Shown here piece after piece: positions 26,097 to 34,993 of a DNA stretch of 64,000 bases. The position numbers were made by a program, and so were the translations under genes. Source of the stretch: J054 sp965223095 (GTDB taxonomy: Bacteria; Pseudomonadota; Gammaproteobacteria; Steroidobacterales; GCA-2729495); contig OZ244979.1 of NCBI GenBank assembly GCA_965223095.1, positions 2,976,001 to 3,040,000 on the forward strand, written 5' to 3'. How positions within the stretch are numbered: position 1 is the first letter of the stretch; each line of letters starts with the position of its first letter. A model generated the notes under the pieces. That model was not told the origin of the DNA, made no database searches, and saw only the letters and a program-made list of their open reading frames with translations.

Positions 26097-28463
26097 TTGC
26101 CGACCTACGTACGTCCCCTCGATCAGCTTGGCCTCGGCGATCTTGAAACGGTGGGGGGCAAGAATGCCTCCCTGGGTGAAATGATCACGCAGCTCGCTGA
26201 CCTGGGCGTTCGCGTACCGGGCGGGTTTGCTACCACGGCCCAGGCTTATCGCGATTTCCTCAAGCAGGATGACCTCGGCGAACGGATCGCGGCGGAGCTC
26301 GAGTCCCTGGATGTCAACGACATCAACACCCTGGTACAAACCGGTTCGCGAATTCGTCAGTGGATCGAATCCGCAGTCCTACCCGCCGCCCTGGAGCAGC
26401 AAATTTCCGCAGCCTGGAATGACATGGCCGCGGGCAAAGCCGAGGATTTAACCCTGGCTGTGCGTTCCTCCGCCACCGCGGAAGACTTACCGGATGCCTC
26501 CTTCGCCGGCCAGCAAGAAACTTTTCTCAATGTCCGGGGCCTGGAAGATTTATTGGTTGCCGTCCGCCGCGTCTACGCCTCCTTGTACACGGATCGCGCC
26601 ATTGCTTATCGGGTACATCAAGGCTTCGATCACGCAGAAGTGGCGCTGTCAGTGGGCGTACAAAAAATGGTACGCAGTGATTTAGCCGCCAGCGGTGTCA
26701 TGTTCACGCTGGACACGGAAACGGGCTTCCCCGATGTGGTCTTTATTACCTCTGCCTATGGATTGGGCGAGACGGTTGTACAAGGTGCGGTTAATCCGGA
26801 TGAATTCTATGTCTACAAACCGGCTCTGCGAGCGGGTCGGCCTGCATTGCTGCGCAAGAAATTGGGTGGCAAAGCCATCAAAATGGTCTATGCCGACAAC
26901 GATAGCGACACCACCGTGCAAACGGTTGATGTGGATGAAGCTGATTGCTTGCAATATTCTCTTAACGATGCCGATATCGAAGCCCTGGCGCAGTATGCGC
27001 TGATCGTCGAAGAACACTACGGCCGGCCGATGGACATTGAATGGGGCAAGGACGGTAAAGACGGACTCATCTATCTGCTGCAAGCTCGCCCCGAAACGGT
27101 GCAAAGCCGTAGCAAAGGCTTCATCGAACGGTTTACGCTAAAGAACCGCTCACGCGTCATTACCCGTGGCCGCAGCATCGGTCAACGCATAGGGGCCGGT
27201 TGCGCCAAACTCATCGCCAAACCCGAGGAAATGGATCGCGTGCAATCCGGCGATGTACTGGTTGCGGATATGACCGATCCAGACTGGGAACCGGTGATGA
27301 AGCGTGCGGCGGCCATCGTGACCAATCGGGGCGGCCGCACCTGCCACGCCGCAATTATCGCCCGGGAATTAGGTATTCCCGCTGTGGTGGGCTGCGGCGA
27401 CGCGACGACGGCGATCGATGACGGGGCCCAAATTACGGTGTCATGCGCCGAAGGTGACGAAGGTTTCGTATATGCCGATTTACTCGACTTTCAGGAACAA
27501 CGCATCGAATTGGACCGGCTGCCGGACTTGCCCGTCAAGATCATGATGAATGTCGGCAATCCCGACCGCGCTTTCGATTTTAGCGCCATCCCCAATCATG
27601 GCGTAGGCTTAGCGCGGCTTGAGTTTATCGTCAATCGGATGATCGGCATTCATCCGAAGGCGCTACTGGAGTTCGATCAGCTCACTGCCGATTTGCGCGC
27701 CGAGATTTCCGAACACACCGCCGGCTATCCGGATCCCATCGAGTTCTTCGTGAGTAAGCTCACTGAAGGCATCGCCAATATCGCTGGCGCATTCAACCCG
27801 AAACCCGTGATCGTGCGTTTGTCCGACTTTAAATCCAACGAATATGCGAATTTGTTGGGCGGTCAAAGCTACGAACCCCATGAAGAAAACCCCATGCTGG
27901 GATTCCGCGGCGCATCGCGTTATCTATCCGATAGTTTCCGGCCTTGTTTCGAACTGGAATGCCGTGCGCTAAAACGGGTTCGTGAAGAGATGGGTTTGGA
28001 AAACGTCCAGGTCATGGTGCCCTTTGTGCGCACCCTCGCTGAGGCCAAGGACGTCGTCGAGCTGCTAGCCGAAAATGGTTTAAGGCGTGGCCAGGCCGAC
28101 CTCAAACTGATCATGATGTGTGAATTACCCACGAATGCCCTGCTAGCCAATGAGTACTTGGCGTACTTCGACGGCATGTCCATCGGCTCAAACGATATGA
28201 CGCAGCTCACCCTCGGCCTGGACCGCGACTCCGGAATTATTGCTGAGAGCTTTGATGAACGCGATCCGGCCGTCCGGGCCTTGCTCAAGATGGCCATCGA
28301 CGCGTGCAAGCAGCAAGGCAAGTACATCGGCATTTGCGGCCAAGGCCCATCAGATCACCCTGATCTGGCTCGCTGGTTGCTGGATCAGAAAATCGACAGT
28401 CTCTCCCTGAATCCAGATAGCGTGTTGGAGACCTGGCTGTTCCTGGCCGGTGAAACCGTATAG
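26097..28463 (+). CDS. ppsA: Phosphoenolpyruvate synthase
   Basis: Makes PEP from pyruvate and ATP for gluconeogenesis. 788 residues, close to the 792 of E. coli. N-terminal ATP-grasp domain opens VGGKNASLGEMI; the swivelling domain carries the catalytic His in GGRTCHAAIIARELGIPAVV with the preceding Thr that ppsR phosphorylates; the TIM barrel ends with the catalytic Cys loop GICGQGPSD. I chose the TTG at 26097, which sits eight bases after AAGGGA and gives the normal N-terminus. GTG 26061 would add twelve residues and no Shine-Dalgarno is seen there. Confidence 0.95.
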   Translation: MPTYVRPLDQLGLGDLETVGGKNASLGEMITQLADLGVRVPGGFATTAQAYRDFLKQDDLGERIAAELESLDVNDINTLVQTGSRIRQWIESAVLPAALEQQISAAWNDMAAGKAEDLTLAVRSSATAEDLPDASFAGQQETFLNVRGLEDLLVAVRRVYASLYTDRAIAYRVHQGFDHAEVALSVGVQKMVRSDLAASGVMFTLDTETGFPDVVFITSAYGLGETVVQGAVNPDEFYVYKPALRAGRPALLRKKLGGKAIKMVYADNDSDTTVQTVDVDEADCLQYSLNDADIEALAQYALIVEEHYGRPMDIEWGKDGKDGLIYLLQARPETVQSRSKGFIERFTLKNRSRVITRGRSIGQRIGAGCAKLIAKPEEMDRVQSGDVLVADMTDPDWEPVMKRAAAIVTNRGGRTCHAAIIARELGIPAVVGCGDATTAIDDGAQITVSCAEGDEGFVYADLLDFQEQRIELDRLPDLPVKIMMNVGNPDRAFDFSAIPNHGVGLARLEFIVNRMIGIHPKALLEFDQLTADLRAEISEHTAGYPDPIEFFVSKLTEGIANIAGAFNPKPVIVRLSDFKSNEYANLLGGQSYEPHEENPMLGFRGASRYLSDSFRPCFELECRALKRVREEMGLENVQVMVPFVRTLAEAKDVVELLAENGLRRGQADLKLIMMCELPTNALLANEYLAYFDGMSIGSNDMTQLTLGLDRDSGIIAESFDERDPAVRALLKMAIDACKQQGKYIGICGQGPSDHPDLARWLLDQKIDSLSLNPDSVLETWLFLAGETV

Positions 28464-28564
28464 CAACAGGCCACGGACGCTAGGGCGATGTCTGCGGCGT
28501 GTAGACCATCAGCCAGCGCATCGAACGACCTCCGCAGCGCAGGCGACCCGCCCATGCGCCAGGC

Positions 28565-29263
28565 TCAAAAGTCACTCCAGCTGGATTTCCGCTTCCAACG
28601 GATACGCGGCAAGATGAGTCCCAGCGCAATGCCAATAGCCAACACCGCGGCACCGACGATAAACCACTCCCGATTGGCGCGTCCTGATAAGCGTTGATTT
28701 TCGGCGCGCATTTCCTGCAGCAACTGCTCAGTCTCGGCTAATCGTTGGCTGAGCTGTTTATTTTGCGCGTCCACTTGAATCACATTGGCCGATAACTGGC
28801 GGACTTGCGTGAGCTCCTGCTGCAAATTGCCGCCAGATTTTTCTAGCTCAGCAATCCGTTGCGTCAGCGCCGTGTTCTTGGCGGCCAGCTCGCGGCTTGC
28901 TTCCGTCAGCTCGCGGCGTTTGGCATCGTTCGCCTGGAATCGCTTCTGTAGATCGGGCATCGTCACACGCGCTGGCGGTGCGGACAGCAAATAGCGCGTC
29001 AAAACCCAGCCTTCAGCACCGCCGCCGGTCCTCACCCGGGTATAGCCCGCTTCGCGGTCTGCTTCCAACATTTCAACGCGCGTGCCGCTGCTGAGCATGC
29101 GCACGATATTCTGTTTGGTGCTCTTGCCGTTGCGCATGGTCACTTCAAATTCATCAGTGATCCAGCGGCTGTTGTCCTGGCCTGGAGCATTTGATGCTGC
29201 AGCAAGCAGCAGTGTGAAAAAAACCAAAGTTCGCATACCGGCAGGCATAGTTAGCACGCTCAT
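28565..29263 (-). CDS. SH3-domain signal-transduction-like membrane protein (TIGR04211/YgiM type)
   Basis: 232 residues. Signal peptide (TLVFFTLLLAAASNAPGQ), a bacterial SH3 domain (about residues 35-100, with RMLSSGTRVEMLEADREAGY and GWVLTRYL), a long coiled coil of about 80 residues, one transmembrane helix near the end (IVGAAVLAIGIALGLILPRI) and a basic tail. This order is that of E. coli YgiM and TIGR04211. The protein is probably periplasmic, anchored by its C-terminus. Several ATGs lie close together (29263, 29248, 29236), so the start is approximate. Converges with ppsA. Confidence 0.8.
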   Translation of the reverse strand: MSVLTMPAGMRTLVFFTLLLAAASNAPGQDNSRWITDEFEVTMRNGKSTKQNIVRMLSSGTRVEMLEADREAGYTRVRTGGGAEGWVLTRYLLSAPPARVTMPDLQKRFQANDAKRRELTEASRELAAKNTALTQRIAELEKSGGNLQQELTQVRQLSANVIQVDAQNKQLSQRLAETEQLLQEMRAENQRLSGRANREWFIVGAAVLAIGIALGLILPRIRWKRKSSWSDF

Positions 29264-29388
29264 CGGCAGAGCACCCATGGACAGCAACCGTCTAACCCTA
29301 GATACGGTGCTAAACTTTAACACAATCATTTCAAAAGACCGCCATGGGCCCTGAAAAGCCTGGTATTTTTCTGACTGGAGTAGCTGCA

Positions 29389-29763
29389 ATGACATTTGGG
29401 TACTGGTGTGTATTGCTAGCAGCATTTCTGCCCTTGGTATGGGTAGGTGCTGCAAAAACTGGCCGAGCGGGTTACGACAACGACCGGCCGCGCCCCTTTT
29501 TGGAAGGACTGGACGGCTGGCCCCAGCGCGCCAACTGGGCGCAGAAAAATGCCCTAGAGGCTTTTCCGCCGTTTGCCGCCGCGATCATTATCGCGCATTT
29601 ACTCGGCAATGATCAGACTACTATTGACGGTTTGGCCGGCGTATTTATCTTCAGCCGCGTTGCGCATGGCATTTTCTATATAAGCAATCTAGCAACGCCA
29701 CGGACACTGGCCTGGTTGGTGGGTTTTGGCTGCGTGTTTGCCTTGTTCATCACCAGCGCATAA
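29389..29763 (+). CDS. MAPEG family membrane protein
   Basis: 124 residues with four hydrophobic segments. The family signature is visible as RAGYDNDRPR followed by WAQKNALEAFPPFAAAII and a late ARG-like AHGIFYISNLATPRTLAW. MAPEG proteins (microsomal glutathione transferase/FLAP relatives) are integral membrane proteins; the bacterial small ones have no settled function. A GGAG Shine-Dalgarno lies eight bases before the chosen ATG. Convergent with orn. Confidence 0.88.
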   Translation: MTFGYWCVLLAAFLPLVWVGAAKTGRAGYDNDRPRPFLEGLDGWPQRANWAQKNALEAFPPFAAAIIIAHLLGNDQTTIDGLAGVFIFSRVAHGIFYISNLATPRTLAWLVGFGCVFALFITSA

Positions 29764-29775
29764 ACCTTTGCTGGA

Positions 29776-30330
29776 TTAGCAGGACGTAATACGCAGCAAA
29801 TGCTCGCGATAGTGCTGCAATTCCGCAATGGAATCACGAATGTCCGCCAGGGCCAGATGCGTCGAACTCTTGCTCACCCCAGCCAAGATTGTCGGCGCCC
29901 ACATGCCGGCCAAGATTTTCAGGCTACTGACATCCAAATTACGATAGTGAAAAAAGGCTTCAAGCTCTGGCATTTCACGCGCCATAAAACGCCGATCCTG
30001 GCAAATGCTGTTACCGCACATGGGTGATTGATTGGCGACAACATGCTCCCGCAAAAACGTCAGCGTGCGTCGTTCAGCTTCCGCGCAGCTAATGTTGCTG
30101 CTGCGAACCCGTTCCGTTAAACCTGAGCGGCCATGCTGACGGGTATTCCACTCGTCCATCCGCGCCAATCGAGAATCAGCTTGATGAATGACCAAGGATG
30201 GACCCTCGGCCACGATCTCCAACTCGTAGTCCGTGACAATGGTTGCAATCTCTATAATGCTATCGGTTTGCGAATCCAAACCTGTCATCTCAAGATCAAT
30301 CCAAATCAGTCGATTGGATGCTGCTGTCAT
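29776..30330 (-). CDS. orn: Oligoribonuclease
   Basis: 3'-5' exoribonuclease that degrades di- and short oligoribonucleotides, including pGpG from cyclic-di-GMP breakdown; essential in many gammaproteobacteria. 184 residues, typical. DEDDh motifs: IDLEMTGL (D12, E14), the middle NSICQDRRFM and the C-terminal HLALADIRDSI. Divergent from rsgA, exactly as in E. coli. Confidence 0.97.
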   Translation of the reverse strand: MTAASNRLIWIDLEMTGLDSQTDSIIEIATIVTDYELEIVAEGPSLVIHQADSRLARMDEWNTRQHGRSGLTERVRSSNISCAEAERRTLTFLREHVVANQSPMCGNSICQDRRFMAREMPELEAFFHYRNLDVSSLKILAGMWAPTILAGVSKSSTHLALADIRDSIAELQHYREHLLRITSC

Positions 30331-30401
30331 TTCCTAGAGTTCCACCATCAATATAGACTGTGATTCTAGCAAAGACCCAACAGGCTAACCGGTGGCAACC
30401 C

Positions 30402-31307
30402 ATGACGGGAGATGAAAAACAGGATATGGCGACGGTGGTGGCTGCACATGGCCGGCGGGGCCAAATCGAAGCCAGTGATGGCCGCCGCTACCCCTATGTT
30501 GTAAAAGGACGAAACTTGCGCATCGTCTGCGGCGACCGTGTTCGTTGGGAGGCCAATGCAGCCGGCGAAGGCGCAGTGATTACGGCAATTGCCGAGCGTA
30601 ACAATCAACTATCGCGCGCGCCCAGCGATGCTAGATCACCAGAAATCTTGGCCGCCAATATCAGTTTGTTGGCCATTGTGGTTGCACCGCAACCGGAGGT
30701 CGATTGGCTCATTGTCGATCGCTATTTATGCGCCGCTGAGGAAATGGACTGCGCGGCGATACTGATAGCCAACAAACTAGACCTCGAGCATGAAAAATTA
30801 CTCAAAAAAGCCGGTGAGTACAGCGCCATCGGCTATTCCTGTTTAGGCATCTCCACCCAGTCCGGCCGCGGGCTCGATGAATTGACCACAAGCTTGGTGC
30901 CGCACACAACGATACTGGTGGGTCAATCGGGCGTGGGCAAATCGTCGATAATCAACAGTTTGGTGGCCGACGCCGACGTTGCCGTTGGTGGACTATCGCA
31001 AGCTTCGGCCGAAGGTAAACATACAACGACGGCATCCCTAATGTATGAGCTGCCCGGTGGCGGCCGGCTAATCGATACACCCGGCGTGCGGGATTTCATT
31101 CCCGCACTTGAAGATGCGCGGGCGGTGGCTATGGGGTTTCGCGAAATTCGTAGGGCTAGCGAAAAATGTCGCTTCCACAACTGCCAACACTTGCGCGAAC
31201 CCAATTGCGCCGTGAAATCGAATGTAAAAACTGGCGCAATACTGCCGCACCGCTATGCCAGCTACAAGCGGCTACTGCACAATGTCTTAGCTCGCCTCGA
31301 AGGCTAG
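30402..31307 (+). CDS. rsgA: Ribosome small subunit-dependent GTPase A
   Basis: Circularly permuted GTPase that helps late 30S maturation and releases RbfA. About 301 residues. OB-fold N-domain (GRRGQIEASDGRRYPYVVKG), G-motifs in permuted order NKLD, GQSGVGKSS, DTPGVRDF, and a C-terminal zinc-binding segment CRFHNCQHLREPNC. I prefer the ATG at 30402; the frame extends to a GTG at 30360, only 29 bases from the divergent orn start and with no Shine-Dalgarno, where the promoter should be. The orn-rsgA pairing is conserved. Confidence 0.94.
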   Translation: MTGDEKQDMATVVAAHGRRGQIEASDGRRYPYVVKGRNLRIVCGDRVRWEANAAGEGAVITAIAERNNQLSRAPSDARSPEILAANISLLAIVVAPQPEVDWLIVDRYLCAAEEMDCAAILIANKLDLEHEKLLKKAGEYSAIGYSCLGISTQSGRGLDELTTSLVPHTTILVGQSGVGKSSIINSLVADADVAVGGLSQASAEGKHTTTASLMYELPGGGRLIDTPGVRDFIPALEDARAVAMGFREIRRASEKCRFHNCQHLREPNCAVKSNVKTGAILPHRYASYKRLLHNVLARLEG

Positions 31308-31311
31308 CCGG

Positions 31312-31923
31312 CTATTCGCTTGCAATATGGGTGCGAGATTCGATGGCGCGAAACAATGTATTGCTGTCCACGAATTCTAATTCGCCGCCCATGGGCACAC
31401 CATGTGCAATACGCGTTGCCTTTGCGCCATGCTTAACAGCTAGACTGCCCAAAAAAGCAGCCGTTGCTTCGCCTTCTACCGTCGCGCTAGTGGCTAAAAC
31501 GACTTCTCGCACCGGCGCATCGTCATCAGCCAACCAGGTCTCCAGCCGCGCCACGCCCAATTCGTCGGGGCCGATGCCGTCCAAGGGCGACAACCGGCCC
31601 ATCAATACAAAATAAACACCCCGATAGGCACCACTGTCTTCTACGGCCACCACATCAGCCGGCGACTCGACCACGCAAATCAAGCCATGGTCACGTCGCG
31701 GATCCGCGCAAATCGGGCAGAGTTCCGATTCCGCCAACATGCGACAGCGGGTACATTCGCCCACGTGCGCGAGGGCGGCCTGTAGCGCATCAACGACGGA
31801 CTGCGCCCCGTCTCGATCTTTTTCTAACAAATGGAACGCCATGCGCTGCGCAGACTTAGGGCCGACCCCCGGGAGACAACGTAAGGCCGATAGCAGTATT
31901 CTTAAACGCGGAGTAAAACTCAC
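31312..31923 (-). CDS. recR: Recombination protein RecR
   Basis: Ring-forming DNA clamp of the RecFOR pathway that loads RecA at gaps. 203 residues. N-terminal helix-hairpin-helix LPGVGPKSAQRMAFHLL, a zinc finger of the CxxC type (CTRC, CPIC) and a Toprim domain with VVESPADVVAVEDSGAYRG. Starts with GTG. It lies directly after ybaB (6 bases) and downstream of dnaX, the conserved dnaX-ybaB-recR operon. Converges with rsgA. Confidence 0.97.
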   Translation of the reverse strand: MSFTPRLRILLSALRCLPGVGPKSAQRMAFHLLEKDRDGAQSVVDALQAALAHVGECTRCRMLAESELCPICADPRRDHGLICVVESPADVVAVEDSGAYRGVYFVLMGRLSPLDGIGPDELGVARLETWLADDDAPVREVVLATSATVEGEATAAFLGSLAVKHGAKATRIAHGVPMGGELEFVDSNTLFRAIESRTHIASE

Positions 31924-31929
31924 GGTTGA

Positions 31930-32253
31930 TCAAAAAGGTAACTGCATGCCGCCCGGCAGGCCCATGCCGCCGGCAAGCCCGGACATTTTTTCCTGCACCG
32001 TGCTTTCCACCTTGCGCAAAGCGTCATTGAATGCCGCGATTAACACATCTTCTAGCATGTCACGATCTTCACCCAGCAGTGCCGGATCAATGCTAATGCC
32101 CCGCACATCATGGCTACAGCTCATGGTGAGCTTGACCAATCCCGCGCCCGCCTCGCCGACAACCTCTAAACTACCCAGCTCTGCTTTGGCCTTTTGCATT
32201 TCCGATTGCATTTTTTGTGCCTGCTTCATCAGCTGGCCGAGGTCTGCTTTCAT
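31930..32253 (-). CDS. ybaB: YbaB/EbfC nucleoid-associated DNA-binding protein
   Basis: 107-residue homodimeric DNA-binding protein that coats the nucleoid. The N-terminal helix MKADLGQLMKQAQKMQSEMQ, the central TMSCSHDVRGISIDPALL and the C-terminal MSGLAGGMGLPGGMQLPF Gly/Met-rich tail are typical. Middle gene of the dnaX-ybaB-recR operon. Confidence 0.96.
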   Translation of the reverse strand: MKADLGQLMKQAQKMQSEMQKAKAELGSLEVVGEAGAGLVKLTMSCSHDVRGISIDPALLGEDRDMLEDVLIAAFNDALRKVESTVQEKMSGLAGGMGLPGGMQLPF

Positions 32254-32319
32254 CTGTTTTTCCTATCGCTTAAGTTAAGGCTATCCGCAACGGCGGAATC
32301 ATCAAAAATGTGTTTGGCG

Positions 32320-33981
32320 CTAGCCTTCGCCGCTTGGGCGCACCGACTCGGGAACAACCTCGCCACCGAACAGATCAGCCAATTCCTGCACACCCGGATC
32401 CTCGGCAATTTTTTTCCTTGCCAGCTCTTCGCTATGCTCACGCTTTTGATCCGCGCGCTGGGCAACCGTATCTGCGACTTCTTCCGCTACGGTAAATGTT
32501 AACTTGATAGCGGTACCCAAATACTCCTGCACCACTTGAGTCAATCTGCTGCGCAGTTTTTCCGTCACCAGATGTTGGTTTTGGGATTCCACGCGTAACC
32601 GCAGCTCGAAGGGCGTACCCTCAGCCAACGCGGCGTTTTCCGCGAGTTGCCGGGCAGCACCCCGCACGGGTAGCGCCTCGACCAATTGCGGCCAGTCCTC
32701 CGGTTGCGTCGGCACTGATCGTTCGCGGCCCGCCTGCGCCCTGGCCTTTGGCCCTGAACCAGTCGTTCGCGCTGTCGCGGGTTTGGCTTGGGCCGTTGTG
32801 CTGGGGGGGGATTTAGCAGACGTAGTTTTTACTCTGCGCTTAGTGAGCTTATTCAATGAGGTCTTGGGAGAAGCTTGCGTTTCGGCTTCTGTGGATACAT
32901 CCGCCCGAAATGCCAACATGCGCAATAAGCTCATCTCGAAACCCAGGCGAGGATCCGGCGCCAGACCCAAATCGCGGCGACTGGTAATAGCGATCTGATA
33001 ATAAAGCTGGGTTTGCGCGGGCTCTAAGCTGCCGGCAATTCGCTCCAGGTCGCGCCTATGTTCTTCGTCTTCCAGCGCGTCGGGACCTGCCAGCTGCACC
33101 AGCGCCACCCGTTGCAAGAGCGTGGCCAATTCATCAAGTAAGCGCTCATAGTCCGGCACGTCATCGTCGAGCTCTCGAACTCGTGCGAGCAATGCTTCAA
33201 CGTCACCCTCGACCAGCGCGTCCAGCACCGCAATAACCCGGTGCCGATCCATACTGCCAAGCATGACCGCAACTTCTGCATCCTCAAGCTTGCCATCACC
33301 GAAGGCCAGCGCCTGGTCTAACAGGCTGAGCGCATCGCGCATACTGCCCGATGCGGCGCGCGCGATACGCGTCAACGCCGCTGGCGCAAAAGTGACATCC
33401 TCGGCCACCATGATCTGCGTCATACGCGCGTCTATTTCACTAATCGACAAACGCTTCAGGTTGAATTGCAGACAGCGCGACAACACGGTAATCGGCAGCT
33501 TTTGCGGATCCGTGGTCGCGAACAGGAACTTCACATGGGGCGGCGGTTCCTCCAGCGTTTTCAGCAAGGCGTTGAAGGACTGTTTCGACAACATGTGCAC
33601 CTCATCGATCAGATACACCTTGTAGCGACCACTGGAGGGCGTGTATTGCACGTTTTCTAGTAAGTCGCGAGTGTCATCGACACCCGTTCGAGATGCGGCA
33701 TCGACTTCAATCAGATCGACGAATCGTCCTTCGTTCAAGGCGACACAGGCATCACAGACACCACAGGGCTCCACGGCCACGCCCTCGCGGCAATTCAGGG
33801 CTTTGGCCAATATTCTCGCCAAGGTGGTTTTGCCAACACCGCGCGTGCCGGCAAACAAGTACGCGTGATGCACGCGGTCCGCGCTCAAGGCATTGGTTAG
33901 GGCACGCACCACATGGGATTGTCCGACCACATCGTCAAAGGTTTTCGGTCGCCACTTGCGGGCGAGGACAAGGTAACTCAT
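32320..33981 (-). CDS. dnaX: DNA polymerase III subunits gamma/tau
   Basis: Clamp-loader ATPase that also ties the replisome together. 553 residues. AAA+ core: Walker A GTRGVGKTTLARIL, zinc cysteines in CREGVAVEPCGVCDAC, sensor region LIDEVHMLSKQSFNALLKTL, then domain III and a Pro/Ala/Lys linker before a C-terminal tau-like domain. The start is the ATG giving MSYLVLARKWRPKTF. The E. coli A-AAA-AAG frameshift heptamer is not present at the domain III/IV junction, so a short gamma form is not obvious. The linker does contain a C8 run on the coding strand (32803-32810). The upstream in-frame extension covers the SRP RNA gene and is not coding. Confidence 0.95.
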   Translation of the reverse strand: MSYLVLARKWRPKTFDDVVGQSHVVRALTNALSADRVHHAYLFAGTRGVGKTTLARILAKALNCREGVAVEPCGVCDACVALNEGRFVDLIEVDAASRTGVDDTRDLLENVQYTPSSGRYKVYLIDEVHMLSKQSFNALLKTLEEPPPHVKFLFATTDPQKLPITVLSRCLQFNLKRLSISEIDARMTQIMVAEDVTFAPAALTRIARAASGSMRDALSLLDQALAFGDGKLEDAEVAVMLGSMDRHRVIAVLDALVEGDVEALLARVRELDDDVPDYERLLDELATLLQRVALVQLAGPDALEDEEHRRDLERIAGSLEPAQTQLYYQIAITSRRDLGLAPDPRLGFEMSLLRMLAFRADVSTEAETQASPKTSLNKLTKRRVKTTSAKSPPSTTAQAKPATARTTGSGPKARAQAGRERSVPTQPEDWPQLVEALPVRGAARQLAENAALAEGTPFELRLRVESQNQHLVTEKLRSRLTQVVQEYLGTAIKLTFTVAEEVADTVAQRADQKREHSEELARKKIAEDPGVQELADLFGGEVVPESVRPSGEG

Positions 33982-34106
33982 GCGGTGCTCGGCATTATTA
34001 TTATCATTGATAACTTTAGGGCTATAGTGCCCGATGTTGTGGGCCGCGAATAGCGGAAATCGTGCTTGCTTGGGCGGCCCGTGCCAGCCAAAGCTAGGAA
34101 TCGGGC

Positions 34107-34129
34107 AAAAACATTGCCGCGATCCGGCA
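34107..34129 (-). terminator. Terminator after the SRP RNA
   Basis: On the - strand a 5-bp stem (TGCCG / CGGCA) with a 5-base loop is followed by ATG and a T5 run, ten bases beyond the SRP RNA 3' end. Short stem but correct position. Confidence 0.5.
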
Positions 34130-34138
34130 GCGGTCAGT

Positions 34139-34248
34139 GGAATCCGCGCCAGCCACACCTCGGCGCCCAGCATCGCCGCTACCGCTGCTCCCTTCCGGAC
34201 CTGACGGGGTTCACGGTTAGCCACCGCGAGGGGACCAGCGCGGACCCC
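34139..34248 (-). ncRNA. ffs: Signal recognition particle 4.5S RNA
   Basis: RNA core of the signal recognition particle; binds Ffh and targets membrane proteins to the translocon. On the - strand the invariant apical domain reads GTCAGGTCCGGAAGGGAGCAGC. The ends close into a helix: 5' GGGGTCCGCGCTGG pairs with 3' CTGGCGCGGATTCC over 14 bp with a few G-U pairs, which fixes a length near 110 bases, the normal small bacterial type. It lies just upstream of dnaX on the same strand, a conserved gammaproteobacterial position. A possible promoter (TTGCCC, 17 bases, TACCCT) precedes it. Confidence 0.93.
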
Positions 34249-34365
34249 GGGAAAGGGTATGCGGTGACGAGGGCCAGGGCAAGCACGGGCTCAGGCCATG
34301 TTGCGGGACCCCCGGCAGCGGTGAATAATGACACTGCTAAAGCAGCACGAGGCGAAATCACTGCG

Positions 34366-34977
34366 ATGAACTGGATCCAATCCCTCGGAGTCGCCCTATT
34401 GCTGATGCTGACGGCCTGCAGCCCAGCAACCGAGATAACGCGCAATTGGCACGACGACGCACCGCGCGTCTCCTTGAGTCCGTTAATGGTGGTGGGCATA
34501 GACCGGGACCCGCAAACACGCAAGGAAACCGAGGCACTAATGGCCGGTGAATTGGCCCGGACCGGCAATTCAACCCTGCGGAGCCTCGCCTATCTTTCCA
34601 GCGACGAGGCCTTAACACTGCCCACGCTGCTGGCGGCTGCGAACCAGGCCGATGCGAGAGCCCTAATCGTCATCCGGCTCATTACCCAGAAAGTTCAATT
34701 AACTGAAATTCCAGGACGAACGGGTGTAAAAGCCAAGCGTGAACAAGAAAACCTGGCCGACTTATTCCGTTATGACTACGAAGAGTATGAAGAACCCCCC
34801 TATCTGACGGCCGAAAGTACGCTGGCGCTAGCTACCGACTTCATCCGCGTCGCCGACGGTCAACGACTCTACAGCATCGATTCCGTCACCCGAGATAAGA
34901 CCACCTTGCGGGAAATCCTGCTGGCAGCCAGCCAAGCCATCGCGAAGCAGATGCGCAAAGATGGACTGGTGCTTTAG
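34366..34977 (+). CDS. Predicted lipoprotein of unknown function
   Basis: 203 residues. Lipoprotein signal with lipobox LMLTAC (Cys near residue 18). The mature domain begins SPLMVVGIDRDPQTRKETEA and has LIVIRLITQKVQL and a C-terminal TLREILLAASQAIAKQMRKD helix. This strand-helix order with a redox-free TAC box resembles small DUF4136-type envelope lipoproteins, but I do not assign a family. The upstream in-frame extension overlaps the SRP RNA on the other strand and is rejected. Converges with the GST gene. Confidence 0.7.
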   Translation: MNWIQSLGVALLLMLTACSPATEITRNWHDDAPRVSLSPLMVVGIDRDPQTRKETEALMAGELARTGNSTLRSLAYLSSDEALTLPTLLAAANQADARALIVIRLITQKVQLTEIPGRTGVKAKREQENLADLFRYDYEEYEEPPYLTAESTLALATDFIRVADGQRLYSIDSVTRDKTTLREILLAASQAIAKQMRKDGLVL

Positions 34978-34993
34978 TCGCCACACTCGCCAA

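Noticed and set aside
32404..32412. A7 run near the end of dnaX as a frameshift site
   Set aside because: Frame phase is wrong for a tandem slip and the effect would be limited to the last about twenty residues.
33982..34224. Upstream extension of the dnaX frame
   Set aside because: It translates the SRP RNA gene and lacks DnaX similarity; the ATG at 33981 matches the family N-terminus.
34066..34365. Upstream extension of the lipoprotein frame at 34366
   Set aside because: Antisense to the SRP RNA and no homology; the ATG at 34366 begins a standard lipoprotein signal.
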